Origin: RGIG1668 sp045124495
Lineage (GTDB): Bacteria > Bacillota > Clostridia > Lachnospirales > Lachnospiraceae
DNA: 64,000 nt
Reading direction: 5' to 3'
NCBI GenBank assembly: GCA_045124495.1
Contig: JBGVLX010000051.1
Location: 1-64,000 of the forward strand
Shown: positions 9,281-18,105 of the stretch, piece by piece
Numbering within the stretch: position 1 is the first letter of the stretch
Layout: each line of letters begins with the position of its first letter
The notes under the pieces: model-generated
Database searches by the model: none
What the model saw: only the letters and a program-made list of their open reading frames with translations
What the model was told of the DNA's origin: nothing
Made by a program: the position numbers and the translations under genes

Positions 9281-9446
9281 ATTTTTCCTCCCTAATCATA
9301 AAACATGCCTTCATCATACCTTAAAATCAAACGAATTTCAATAGTTTATGCTTCATATCTTAGAAATAAAATTGTATTTTTAAACCTTACACTTACTATA
9401 TCCATCCAAATACCTTATTACTTTAAGCCACTCAAAACGCCCTGTT

Positions 9447-10274
9447 CTACTTCAAATCTTTTTTTCTAAAATACAAAATGCCTAACAAACTGCTAACTAA
9501 CAAATAACCTATAGATAAAACAACTGCAAACTGTACTTCATAATTTTCAATTTCCAAATAAGAAAAATCCTCTATTACAGTTGCAATCCAATACTTTCCA
9601 CTTCTGGTTTCTTCACTAAAAGGAATGTTTGAATTTCCATTGATGGAAGAATCTATTACCGAAAATCCTGTAGTAAGTAAAACCAAAAGAACCGTTCCTA
9701 TGGTCATGGCTGCACCTTCGTGAGTAGTTAAAAAAGAAATCATGACAAAAAAGGCAGCTAAAGAGACATATAATATCAAATCCAATAAAACTACAAGAAG
9801 GAAGCGGTCCAAAGACCCTTCTATATCGAAATCGAAACCAAAACAAACTCCTGCAGTAAGAAAAACTGAAACAAAAGAAATTATGTAAATTACAGCAACT
9901 CCAAGCATGGTGTTTAAAAGTTTTGAAAGGTAAATCTGTCCTCTCTTATACCCTTTTAAAACAGCCAGATTAACGGTTCTTTGCTGAAACTCTCCCGCAA
10001 CATAAATTGCAACAAAAACACAAATGATAATTCCTAAAATCTGAGCAAATGATAGACCAATTAATGTAAAATTATAGGCATCCATAACCTGCAACGCTTC
10101 TAGTTCCGTTTCATCACCTCCGGCAGCCTCTAATTTCGCCACATCTAAAAAAGAAAGAACTGCTTTAAATAAAATAGTAATTCCAATAAATCCAGCCATT
10201 ACAACACCGATACATACCCTAAGTGCCATGGATTTCTTTAATCGATAAAAATCCATCTTAATCAATTCTTTCAT
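9447..10274 (-). CDS. ABC-2 type transporter permease
   Basis: A membrane subunit of an ABC exporter of 275 residues. Six hydrophobic segments are visible, the first at about 19-40 (VCIGVVMAGFIGITILF) and the last at about 248-267 (FAVVLSIGYLLVSSLLGILYF), with an extracytoplasmic loop between the first two and the motif FQQRTVNLAVLKGYKRGQIY that typically contacts the ATPase. The start ATG has GGGGGA 6 nt upstream and overlaps the end of the ATPase gene by 17 bp, so the pair is coupled. The subunit type fits the BcrAB/LanFEG-like class that exports peptides or antibiotics; the substrate is not evident. Confidence 0.9.
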   Translation of the reverse strand: MKELIKMDFYRLKKSMALRVCIGVVMAGFIGITILFKAVLSFLDVAKLEAAGGDETELEALQVMDAYNFTLIGLSFAQILGIIICVFVAIYVAGEFQQRTVNLAVLKGYKRGQIYLSKLLNTMLGVAVIYIISFVSVFLTAGVCFGFDFDIEGSLDRFLLVVLLDLILYVSLAAFFVMISFLTTHEGAAMTIGTVLLVLLTTGFSVIDSSINGNSNIPFSEETRSGKYWIATVIEDFSYLEIENYEVQFAVVLSIGYLLVSSLLGILYFRKKDLK

Positions 10275-11001
10275 ACTGTTCCCCCATTACCATCATAAAA
10301 TATTCTTCCAGCAAATCACCTTTCACTCCTTTTTCTTTTAACCGAAGTAATTTTTCTTCCAGTTCCTCTGCTGAAATTTCTTCTACCAATCTGCCTTCTT
10401 TCATAAAACCATACTTTGTCGCAATTTTTGATAATTCTGTAAGCATATGACTGGAAATAAAAATTGTCATACCATATTTTTTATTTAATTTTACTAATAA
10501 CTCTCTGATTTCCCTGATTCCCATAGGATCAAGACCATTCATAGGCTCGTCCAGAACTAGTAGTTTAGGACTTCCTACCAGGGCAATCCCAATGGCTAAC
10601 CTCTGTTTCATTCCCAATGAGAAATATTTTGCTTTCTTTTTATCATTCTTTAGTCCAACTTCCTTTAGAATGTTAAGAAGACTCTCTTTGTCTTCCATGT
10701 GGCATAACTTCGCCTGTACCATAAGATTTTCCAGAGCTGTCATAGAAGGATAGATAGATGGATATTCTACAAAGCCCCCGATGGGTTTTACTGAATGAAC
10801 TTCTTCCTCTTCAAAAAGAACAATCTTTCCATCATAATTTTTAATAAAATTCAGAATCATCCGTATTACAGTGCTTTTTCCTGCACCATTTTTTCCTACA
10901 AAACCATATATCTCTCCCTCTTCAATTTCAAAGGAAACCTGACTTACTACAGGTACTTTATCATAACATTTGGTAAGATTTATCGCTTGTAATATTTTCA
11001 T
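10258..11001 (-). CDS. ABC transporter ATP-binding protein (BcrA-like)
   Basis: The ATPase that powers the permease encoded next to it. Walker A GKNGAGKST near residue 36, Q-loop region GGFVEYPSIYPSMTALEN, signature SLGMKQR, Walker B LLVLDEPMNGLDP and the switch His in ISSHMLTEL are all present. At 247 residues it is of normal size for a stand-alone subunit of the bacitracin/lantibiotic-resistance class. ATG 11001 is preferred to the in-frame GTG 11013 because GAGGTGG lies just before it. The short C-terminal extension is rich in Glu and Lys. Confidence 0.93.
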   Translation of the reverse strand: MKILQAINLTKCYDKVPVVSQVSFEIEEGEIYGFVGKNGAGKSTVIRMILNFIKNYDGKIVLFEEEEVHSVKPIGGFVEYPSIYPSMTALENLMVQAKLCHMEDKESLLNILKEVGLKNDKKKAKYFSLGMKQRLAIGIALVGSPKLLVLDEPMNGLDPMGIREIRELLVKLNKKYGMTIFISSHMLTELSKIATKYGFMKEGRLVEEISAEELEEKLLRLKEKGVKGDLLEEYFMMVMGEQYERID

Positions 11002-11118
11002 TTTCCACCTCACTGGATTTTTCTACAATTTTATCATAAATTCATTCAAGTTACCACTATCATTTTCTTTCTCATCCATTTTCTATTTTCATCCGTTCAA
11101 CTTTTATCCCCTCATCCA

Positions 11119-11188
11119 TTTTTATACGTCCCTCTGTTTTTACGTTTCCTTGTTTTTATACGTTTCCTTGTTTTTATACGTTCCTCTG
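11119..11188. repeat. 18-bp tandem repeat, about four copies
   Basis: Units of TTTTTATACGTTTCCTTG type begin at 11119, 11137 (two bases short), 11153 and 11171. The tract lies in the 306-bp intergenic region between the divergent ABC and spoVA operons. I see no gene in that gap. CATACTA at 11261-11267 could be the -10 of a sporulation promoter for spoVA, but no good -35 is at the right distance. Confidence 0.65.
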
Positions 11189-11307
11189 TTTTATCTTTCT
11201 TGCTTATTATTTTCTACCATAGTTTCCATAATTTTCATATATATTATTTCATTTTTTTCCCATACTATTTTCATGAATCACTAATATATTTGGAAAGGAA
11301 GTTTGTT

Positions 11308-11937
11308 ATGAACTCTGTTGACCTATATATAAAAGCAGAAATGAGTATCGCAATTACTAAAGATCATGTAACCATTGGGGACTTTGCCAAAATTTATTGT
11401 CAGGATAAAAACATAAAAAATCATGTCAGCACCTTAAAAATTGCAAATCGCAACCAGGCGAATGAAAATCACCTTGCAATTTCTCTTTTAGAAGTCATTC
11501 AGGAGATAAATAACATTTATCCCGATGTTAAGGTTATAAATGTTGGGGCACCTGATATTCTGGTACACTTTAAAAAAGCAAAACCGGAAAACAAAGCTTT
11601 AACATTACTAAAACTGACATTCATCTGCCTTCTTGCCTTTTTAGGTTCCGCCTATGCCATTATTTCTTATAATACAGATGTGAATGCCTCCGATACATTT
11701 GTTATGTTATACAAATTATTTATGGGAACCTACCCATCAGGTCCCTCCATATTACAGCTTTCCTACTGTATTGGACTTCCAAGTGGCGTCATTTTATATT
11801 TTAATCATTTATCCCATAAAAATTTAAGTTCCGACCCATCGCCACTAGAAGTTCAGATGCGTACCTATGAACAGGAAGTAAATACAGCTTTAATTACCAA
11901 CGAAGGAAGGAAGGGAAATGAAATTGATGTGGATTAA
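11308..11937 (+). CDS. spoVAA: Stage V sporulation protein AA
   Basis: A component of the SpoVA channel that moves dipicolinic acid across the inner forespore membrane. 209 residues: a soluble N-terminal domain of about 95 residues (beginning MNSVDLYIKAE), then hydrophobic segments near 102-120 (ALTLLKLTFICLLAFLGSAY) and 148-165. ATG 11308 is chosen because AAGGAAG stands 8 nt upstream; frame-open sequence before it is low-complexity. It overlaps spoVAB by 20 bp and starts the operon spoVAA-AB-AC-AD-AE. Many Clostridia keep only AC-AD-AE, so the presence of AA and AB is worth noting. Confidence 0.9.
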   Translation: MNSVDLYIKAEMSIAITKDHVTIGDFAKIYCQDKNIKNHVSTLKIANRNQANENHLAISLLEVIQEINNIYPDVKVINVGAPDILVHFKKAKPENKALTLLKLTFICLLAFLGSAYAIISYNTDVNASDTFVMLYKLFMGTYPSGPSILQLSYCIGLPSGVILYFNHLSHKNLSSDPSPLEVQMRTYEQEVNTALITNEGRKGNEIDVD

Positions 11938-12340
11938 GTATGTTCTTTTAGTGTTATTAGGTTTTGGCGCCGGTCTTATCATCGCCGGAGCATTTATCGC
12001 CTTTATTTCCACCATTGGAATTTTTCCACGTTTTGCGGCACAAACCCATACCATAAAACATTTAAAATTATATGAAACTTTTATCTTATTAGGTTCCACT
12101 CTCGGAAATCTGATTTCCGTATATTCCATACCTGTCCCATTAGGTATTGCCGGACTTGCAATTTTAGGTTTTTTCTCTGGCGTTTTTGTCGGCTCTTTGG
12201 TAAGTGCCCTTGCAGAAGTTGCAAACACCATTCCGGTTTTTTCAAGAAGAGCTTCCATACGAAAAGGACTTCCTTATGTCTTAATCAGCATTGCATTAGG
12301 AAAAGGCATTGGTTCCTTTGTACAATATTTTATCATGTAA
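11918..12340 (+). CDS. spoVAB: Stage V sporulation protein AB
   Basis: A small integral membrane protein of the SpoVA complex, 140 residues. Hydrophobic segments are visible at about 5-30 (YVLLVLLGFGAGLIIAGAFIA), 52-68, 76-95 (GIAGLAILGFFSGVFVGSLV) and the C-terminus. The middle segment IFPRFAAQTHTIKHLKLYE is typical of the family. GGAAGGAAGGGAA precedes the ATG inside the end of spoVAA, so translation is coupled. spoVAC follows by 13 bp. Confidence 0.9.
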   Translation: MKLMWIKYVLLVLLGFGAGLIIAGAFIAFISTIGIFPRFAAQTHTIKHLKLYETFILLGSTLGNLISVYSIPVPLGIAGLAILGFFSGVFVGSLVSALAEVANTIPVFSRRASIRKGLPYVLISIALGKGIGSFVQYFIM

Positions 12341-12353
12341 AGGAGAACGATAT

Positions 12354-12815
12354 ATGAAACAAGAACCCTCACAAAAAGAGTACAATCAATATGTAAAACA
12401 AGTAACACCAACCCATTCTCTCGTAAAGAACTGTTTTCATGCTTTCTGGATTGGTGGCCTCATCTGTGTAATAGGTCAATTATTTTTTCATTTATTTCAG
12501 ACGAATCTGGATTTAAACAAAGAAGATGCCAGCACTTATGTTACCATTACTCTGGTATTGTTAAGTATCATTTTAACGGGATTTAATATATATCCAAAAA
12601 TCGCCAAATTAGGTGGTGCCGGAACTCTGGTTCCCATTACAGGTTTTGCAAACTCAGTAGCTGCTCCTTGTATCGAGTTTCAAAAAGAAGGACAGGTTTT
12701 TGGTATTGGTGTAAAAGTATTTACTATCGCCGGACCAGTTATCTTATATGGTATTTTTTCTTCTTTTGTTCTTGGCTTTATCTACTATATTTTATCAAGT
12801 CTGGGGGTATTATAA
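12354..12815 (+). CDS. spoVAC: Stage V sporulation protein AC
   Basis: The mechanosensitive-channel-like SpoVA subunit, 153 residues. The N-terminus YNQYVKQVTPTHSLVKNCF and the core GGAGTLVPITGFANSVAAP with EFQKEGQVFGIG are family hallmarks, with four hydrophobic segments around them. ATG 12354 follows AAAGGAGAACG; an earlier open frame inside spoVAB is not the start. The stop overlaps the spoVAD start by one base (TAATG). Confidence 0.96.
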   Translation: MKQEPSQKEYNQYVKQVTPTHSLVKNCFHAFWIGGLICVIGQLFFHLFQTNLDLNKEDASTYVTITLVLLSIILTGFNIYPKIAKLGGAGTLVPITGFANSVAAPCIEFQKEGQVFGIGVKVFTIAGPVILYGIFSSFVLGFIYYILSSLGVL

Positions 12816-13834
12816 TGCAGAATACAAAGATTCAAAAAGGAAAACAAAGTATTGCTTTCGAAAAAACACCCTATGTTCACTCTTATGCATCCATTGTAGG
12901 ACCGAAAGAAGGAGAAGGGCCTCTTGCATCCTACTTTGATATGATAACCAAAGATTTTGAATTAGGTCAAAATACCTGGGAAGAAGCCGAAAGCCAGTTA
13001 GTCACGCTAGCCATTAAAACTGCCATCAAAAAAGGGAATTTAAAGCCTGAACAAATACGTTATTTATTTGCCGGTGACTTACTAGGTCAGTTAATCGGAA
13101 GTACCTTCGGAGTGAAAGACTTAAATATTCCCGTTTTTGGCCTCTACGGGGCCTGTTCCACTATGGGGGAATCTTTATCCTTAGCTTCCATGTGTATTTC
13201 CGGTGGTTTTGCAGACTTTGCCACAGCTGTAACTTCCAGCCATTTCGCCAGTGCCGAAAAGCAATTCCGTTTTCCTTTAGAATATGGTAACCAACGTCCT
13301 TTAAGTGCTACATGGACGGTTACGGGAAGTGGAGCTGTTGTTTTATCTTCCGAAGAAAGTGACATAAAAATTACAGGTATTACCACCGGAACAATCATGG
13401 ACTATGGGATTCGCGATTCCATGAATATGGGTGCCTCAATGGCTCCTGCTGCGTGCAATGTTATTTATCAGAATCTCACTGACTTTAATTTATCTGTTGA
13501 TTACTACGATAAAATCATCACGGGAGATTTAGGCTACATCGGACAGGAAATTTTATTTAAGTTATTAAGGGACAATGGATATGAAATCAGTCACCTTCAC
13601 ATGGATTGTGGAATTGAAATCTACGATAATGAAAAGCAGGATACGCATAGTGGGGGGTCCGGTTGTGGATGTTGTGCCTCTACCCTGTGTGGTTATATTT
13701 TTGAACAATTAAAAAAGAAAGTATGGAAACGAATCTTATTTGTTCCAACAGGAGCTCTATTGTCCACTGTTAGTTTTAACGAAGGACAAAATATTCCTTC
13801 CATTGCTCATGGTATTATGTTTGAAAGGGTGTAA
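12815..13834 (+). CDS. spoVAD: Stage V sporulation protein AD
   Basis: The dipicolinic-acid-binding SpoVA subunit, with a thiolase-like fold, exposed at the spore inner membrane. 339 residues. Visible landmarks are FEKTPYVHSYASIVGPKEG at the N-terminus, the substrate-pocket region GLYGACSTMGESL near 110 and the Gly/Cys-rich HSGGSGCGCCAS near 290. The start ATG overlaps the spoVAC stop, with CTGGGGG upstream. It is a cytoplasmic-face soluble subunit next to the membrane subunits AC and AE. Confidence 0.97.
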   Translation: MQNTKIQKGKQSIAFEKTPYVHSYASIVGPKEGEGPLASYFDMITKDFELGQNTWEEAESQLVTLAIKTAIKKGNLKPEQIRYLFAGDLLGQLIGSTFGVKDLNIPVFGLYGACSTMGESLSLASMCISGGFADFATAVTSSHFASAEKQFRFPLEYGNQRPLSATWTVTGSGAVVLSSEESDIKITGITTGTIMDYGIRDSMNMGASMAPAACNVIYQNLTDFNLSVDYYDKIITGDLGYIGQEILFKLLRDNGYEISHLHMDCGIEIYDNEKQDTHSGGSGCGCCASTLCGYIFEQLKKKVWKRILFVPTGALLSTVSFNEGQNIPSIAHGIMFERV

Positions 13835-13839
13835 ACAAT

Positions 13840-14196
13840 ATGGACTATATAAATGCTTTTATTTCCGGCGGAATTATATGTATACTGACACAAATCTTAA
13901 TTGAAAAAACAAAGCTGATGCCAGGACGTGTCATGGTAATCCTAGTAATCATCGGAGCTGTTCTTGGTGCATTAGGGATTTATGAACCCTTCTCCAAATT
14001 GGCAGGATGTGGCGCTACAGTCCCTTTAACCGGTTTTGGATTTAATCTTTGGAAAGGAATCAAAGAAGCCATAGATACAGATGGTTTTTTAGGATTGTTT
14101 CGGGGTGGTTTTCAAGCTGCTGCAGCCGGTACCAGTGCTGCCCTTATCTTTTCCTATTTAGCAGCTCTTGTTTTTTCTCCAAAAATGAAACAATAA
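13840..14196 (+). CDS. spoVAE: Stage V sporulation protein AE (AEb type)
   Basis: The last SpoVA subunit of this operon, 118 residues and membrane-embedded. FISGGIICILTQILIEKTKL, KLAGCGATVPLTGFGFNLWKGIKEAI and FRGGFQAAAAGTSAALIFSYL are typical of SpoVAE(b). It starts 5 bp after spoVAD, with GAAAGGGTG upstream. No spoVAEa or spoVAF follows; a hairpin and the opposing penicillin-binding-protein gene close the operon. Confidence 0.93.
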   Translation: MDYINAFISGGIICILTQILIEKTKLMPGRVMVILVIIGAVLGALGIYEPFSKLAGCGATVPLTGFGFNLWKGIKEAIDTDGFLGLFRGGFQAAAAGTSAALIFSYLAALVFSPKMKQ

Positions 14197-14204
14197 TCCA
14201 GCCC

Positions 14205-14230
14205 TTAAATGTCTTTTTTCAGACATTTAA
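14205..14230 (+). terminator. Hairpin after spoVAE
   Basis: TTAAATGTC and GACATTTAA form 9-bp arms around TTTTTTCA, 8 bp past the spoVAE stop. There is no long T tract after it, so it may rely on the stronger stem at 14248-14277. Confidence 0.4.
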
Positions 14231-14247
14231 TTCATATAGATAAAAAA

Positions 14248-14277
14248 GAACAAAGTGTGCAGGGGCACACTTTGTTC
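14248..14277 (-). terminator. Terminator of the penicillin-binding-protein gene
   Basis: GAACAAAGTGTGC and its perfect 13-bp complement surround a 4-nt loop. On the minus strand six T follow (14242-14247). It is 9 bp past the PBP stop and also stands in the path of spoVA transcription. Confidence 0.85.
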
Positions 14278-14285
14278 AAATATTC

Positions 14286-17210
14286 TTATTCTGTTGAAGT
14301 TACTTCACTTGAAACAGATTCTGTCGTTGGCTCTTGTGTACTTATAGAAGGCTCTTCTGTAGTCGGTTCCTGCTTAGGTACAAAAGAAATTGTAATCTGA
14401 AGATTCTGGCGAACCTGTCCCACAACATACGAATTAGAGTCATGATATGCTTTTGGTTCTTTTCCGTTTACCAAAATTTTATCTATCTGATAACCATCCT
14501 TTGGTATAACAATAAACTGTAAAGAACCTCCTCTTGGAACAGATGAAGACCCTATGCTGACAGTTCCACCCTCTCCAATAGAGGTAACAACCGTAAACGG
14601 TCCTTCGCCTCCATCTCCTTCTAACACGAAATCAGTTTCCACATTCAAAGATTCCGGAGTCAAATGAATATCACAAGTTGTATCTTTAAATTTCTTCGGT
14701 AACTGATACGGAGTATCTGCAGTAGCTTTATCCTCATTTCCTTCTTCCCGGACAATATAAATCCTTTCCGAAACATCAGGACAAAATTCTGTAGCCGGAA
14801 GTCCTGTATCATTACATATCTTTACTTTAACATGATGATTACAGGTTTCTGTAGGAACTGTTCCTTTTGCAAAATACTCAACTCTTACCTGACTTCCTCT
14901 TGGATCACTATCACAAATTCCATCAATGGCCAAAAGTCCGGACTTTTGACAAATCGCGGCAGAGGTAATATCAGAACAACTTGGGAAATTTATCACTTCC
15001 TGTTGTTTCAGTTCGATTACCTGATCCATAATCGTTTTCCACATAAGTAAATGACCGGAAACCGTATTTAATTCTGTATTTATATCATATCCCATCCAAA
15101 CAGAAGCTGTATAATATGGGGTATATCCACAGAACCACAAATCATATTCATTTGAAGTAGTACCTGTTTTACCTGCTACCGGCATTCCACTGCTAAGACG
15201 AGCTCTTCCTCCTGTACCTCTCGAGCCGGTCACAACATCCTTCATGGCACTGGTAATTAACCACGCTGTAGACTCTTTCATGACTCTTGTAGAAGTAGGA
15301 GTATTCTCTAAAATCACATTTCCGTCATGATCCAATACTTTGGTATATAGAATCGGCTTATTATATACACCTTGATTTGCAATGGATGCATAAGCAGCCG
15401 TAATATCAATATTCAATACACCATCTGTAATACCACCCAACGCAGTTGCCAGCTGCCGGTCAGAATACACTCTTCCATCACTTCCGGTTCTGCTGTCTAC
15501 CAAGGTGGTAATTCCCATATTTTTCATATAGTCAAAACCTACGTCCGGTGTTACATCTGCAAGACATTTTACCGCAACAATATTCATAGAATATTCAATG
15601 GCCTGTCTTATAGTAGAATAACCAAGATAAGACGAACCATACCAGTTCCGTACCATCTTACCTGAGGTATTATTACCATAGTAGTATTCACAGTCATCAT
15701 AAACTGTAGCTAACGTCTTTCCTGCTGTATCAATTGCAGGAAGAAAGGCTGCTAATACTTTAAAAGTTGAGCCCGGTTGTCTCTTTGCCTGAGTTGCTCG
15801 GTTTAAAGAACGGTTCGTGGTCTTTTCGCCACGTCCACCTGTTAAAGCCAGAACCTTTCCTGTACTTTGTTCCATTAAAACAAAGGACGATTGTGGCTGA
15901 ATGGTGGTCTTCATACTTTCTCCAAGGGAAACATCCCCCTCCTGGGCGATAATTCCCTTATATTCCTCTACAATGGCTTTTGCCTTATCCTCATTGCCAA
16001 AAATCAATGAGAAATTAGGATCTATTTTGGAATAATAACTTAAAATATTAGTATGGGAATAATTCTCTACTGTTCCATCTGCCCTTTCTACTGAATACAA
16101 CCATTCCAAAGAAACTTCTGTACTTCCGGAATAATATTCCGGATTATTTACAACCGAATCACAGATTGCCTGAATTTCAGGATCCTGGGTAATATAAATA
16201 CTAAGCCCTCCTGTATAAATGGCATTTGAAGCCTGGGTTTCTGTATATCCGATTGCAATCAGATCATCAATTACCTGTTCAATTACGGCATCCACAAAAT
16301 AACTGTTGATATCACTTTCCTGTGACTGCTGTTCATCATAAAACTGGATTCTTTCATAAACATTATCCGCCACAGCCTCATCATATTCTTCCTGGGTAAT
16401 ATAACCTTGTTCAAGCATATAATCTAGTACAATCTGTCTACGGACTGCATTGTTCTCCGGATGTGCGATGGGATCATATTTCGTAGGACTCTTAGGAATT
16501 CCCGCCAAAACAGCACATTCCGAAATGGTCAAATTTGAAATACTCTTTCCAAAATAAGTATTTGCTGCCGCTTCCACACCATGAGCACCATGTCCTAAAT
16601 TTATGGTATTTAAGTAATACTCAATAGTATCTTCTTTACTCATTTTCTTTGTAAGTTCAATTGCCAGGTATTGTTCCTGAATCTTACGTTCCAGTTTCTG
16701 GATACCACTCTCGTTCAAACCAACATCAAATACATTATTCTTAATTAACTGTTGTGTAATGGTACTTGCACCCTGATCAAATTTAAATCCGTTTTTTACA
16801 CCGGAAACAGCAGCTCGAAAAATACCTTTCATGTCTATGCCGTTGTGAGTCCAAAAACGTTCGTCTTCGATCGCCACAAAAGCATCTACTAAAATCTTAG
16901 GCATTTCGTTATATTTCATATAGACACGGTTAGAATCATATCTGGATAAAGTTTTTACTTCTGTACCATCTTCATAATAAATCGTGGTCTGGAACCCTTC
17001 CGGCTGGACATCTATAGCATCAATATCCGGAGCATTATCTATAATTCCCCGAAACATACCAAATCCGGCACCAATTCCCATGACTACAATAGCCAGAAAT
17101 CCAACAATCAAGCCTTTGAAACACCATACACCAATTTTTCTTTTATTCTTACCAGCTTTAGAAACTAATGATTTTTGCTTCTTTTTCGCCGATTTTTGAT
17201 TGTAGTTCAC
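14286..17210 (-). CDS. Class A penicillin-binding protein (PBP1A-type)
   Basis: A bifunctional peptidoglycan glycosyltransferase/transpeptidase at the outer face of the cytoplasmic membrane, 974 residues. A basic N-terminus, one membrane segment (about 31-54), a GT51 domain with EDERFWTHNGID (catalytic Glu115) and GASTITQQLIKN, then a transpeptidase with STFK (Ser481), SMN (541-543) and KTGTT (681). A C-terminal extension of about 240 residues has paired cysteines, an InlB/B-repeat-like module near 880-940 (GEGGTVSIGSSSVPRGG) and a Thr/Glu/Ser tail. The start is GTG 17210 with AGGAGG 7 nt upstream. A promoter (17236-17264) and a terminator fit a single-gene unit. Confidence 0.95.
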   Translation of the reverse strand: MNYNQKSAKKKQKSLVSKAGKNKRKIGVWCFKGLIVGFLAIVVMGIGAGFGMFRGIIDNAPDIDAIDVQPEGFQTTIYYEDGTEVKTLSRYDSNRVYMKYNEMPKILVDAFVAIEDERFWTHNGIDMKGIFRAAVSGVKNGFKFDQGASTITQQLIKNNVFDVGLNESGIQKLERKIQEQYLAIELTKKMSKEDTIEYYLNTINLGHGAHGVEAAANTYFGKSISNLTISECAVLAGIPKSPTKYDPIAHPENNAVRRQIVLDYMLEQGYITQEEYDEAVADNVYERIQFYDEQQSQESDINSYFVDAVIEQVIDDLIAIGYTETQASNAIYTGGLSIYITQDPEIQAICDSVVNNPEYYSGSTEVSLEWLYSVERADGTVENYSHTNILSYYSKIDPNFSLIFGNEDKAKAIVEEYKGIIAQEGDVSLGESMKTTIQPQSSFVLMEQSTGKVLALTGGRGEKTTNRSLNRATQAKRQPGSTFKVLAAFLPAIDTAGKTLATVYDDCEYYYGNNTSGKMVRNWYGSSYLGYSTIRQAIEYSMNIVAVKCLADVTPDVGFDYMKNMGITTLVDSRTGSDGRVYSDRQLATALGGITDGVLNIDITAAYASIANQGVYNKPILYTKVLDHDGNVILENTPTSTRVMKESTAWLITSAMKDVVTGSRGTGGRARLSSGMPVAGKTGTTSNEYDLWFCGYTPYYTASVWMGYDINTELNTVSGHLLMWKTIMDQVIELKQQEVINFPSCSDITSAAICQKSGLLAIDGICDSDPRGSQVRVEYFAKGTVPTETCNHHVKVKICNDTGLPATEFCPDVSERIYIVREEGNEDKATADTPYQLPKKFKDTTCDIHLTPESLNVETDFVLEGDGGEGPFTVVTSIGEGGTVSIGSSSVPRGGSLQFIVIPKDGYQIDKILVNGKEPKAYHDSNSYVVGQVRQNLQITISFVPKQEPTTEEPSISTQEPTTESVSSEVTSTE

Positions 17211-17235
17211 TTTGCTTCCTCCTTTTCATTTCTCC

Positions 17236-17264
17236 ATTATAGCAAATTTGTTTCCATTAATAAA
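17236..17264 (-). promoter_or_regulatory. Promoter of the class A PBP gene
   Basis: The -10 TATAAT (17236-17241) and -35 TTTATT (17259-17264) are 17 bp apart on the minus strand, 25 bp upstream of the GTG start. It is divergent from the yigZ promoter. Confidence 0.6.
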
Positions 17265-17302
17265 GGAAAATTTATTTTTATTTTATCCCGGCTTTTTTTC
17301 GC

Positions 17303-17331
17303 TTTACGAAACAAAAAATATATTATAAAAT
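17303..17331 (+). promoter_or_regulatory. Promoter of the yigZ-like gene
   Basis: TTTACG (17303-17308) and TAAAAT (17326-17331) are spaced by 17 bp on the plus strand, about 100 bp upstream of the start codon. Confidence 0.5.
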
Positions 17332-17434
17332 GAAACTGTTCCGAAAAAAAGAATCCTAACATCCATTTGGGAAATGCCCATAGAAAGGCTTATTTCTTTT
17401 ACCGGAACCCATCAATTTCGAAAGGACTTTCATT

Positions 17435-18085
17435 ATGTTACAATATTACCGAACCATATATCAGGATGGCACAGGAGAATACGTGGAAAAAAAGTCCCGT
17501 TTTATTGCCAATGTATTTTCCATTACTTCAGAGGATGATGCCATCGCTAAAATAGAACAAATTAAGAAAAAACACTATGATGCAAGACACCATTGTTTCG
17601 CATACAGTCTTTGTGGCACTCCCGCCATTCTTCGTTTCAGCGACGATGGCGAACCTTCAGGCACCGCCGGAAAACCTATATTAGAAATCATTACCACAAA
17701 TGAATTATTTCATACCTTAATTGTAGTAACAAGGTATTTTGGCGGAACCTTATTAGGCACCGGAGGACTGGTGCGAGCATATACTGCAGCTGCAAAAGAG
17801 GGACTTGCAAATAGTGTCATCATAGATAAATACCTTGGAAATGTCTTTACTTTTAAAACCGATTATTCCCTTCTTGGTAAGATACAATATTTATTTGGTA
17901 TGAATCAAATTTCTGTTTTAGACACAAATTATCAGGAAGATATTTTTTTCAAAATACTACTCCCTCTAGATATTCAGAATAAGATAACAAAAGAATTAAC
18001 AGAAATAAGTGATGGTAGTATCATCCCTGAAAAACAAGAAGAAACATATTATGGTAAAATTGGAGAGGAAATTATTTTGTTTTAA
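17435..18085 (+). CDS. YigZ/IMPACT family protein
   Basis: A cytoplasmic protein of the UPF0029/IMPACT family, 216 residues. The N-terminal domain carries KKSRFIANVFS, ARHHCFAY, FSDDGEPSGTAGKPIL and VVTRYFGGTLLGTGGLVRAY, all diagnostic. The C-terminal DUF1949-like domain is more divergent. The molecular role in bacteria is not settled; the eukaryotic homologue IMPACT acts in translation control. ATG 17435 follows AAAGGAC. The unknown membrane protein gene begins 20 bp after it, so the two probably form an operon. Confidence 0.93.
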   Translation: MLQYYRTIYQDGTGEYVEKKSRFIANVFSITSEDDAIAKIEQIKKKHYDARHHCFAYSLCGTPAILRFSDDGEPSGTAGKPILEIITTNELFHTLIVVTRYFGGTLLGTGGLVRAYTAAAKEGLANSVIIDKYLGNVFTFKTDYSLLGKIQYLFGMNQISVLDTNYQEDIFFKILLPLDIQNKITKELTEISDGSIIPEKQEETYYGKIGEEIILF

Positions 18086-18105
18086 AACAATGGAAAGGAA
18101 TTCAC

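Noticed and set aside
10970..11284. Plus-strand frames between the ABC operon and spoVAA
   Set aside because: Composition is Phe/Tyr/Ile-rich low complexity from T-rich repeats, with no RBS before any start.
16984..17199. Plus-strand 71-codon frame inside the PBP gene start
   Set aside because: Antisense to a strongly conserved N-terminus and without a ribosome binding site.
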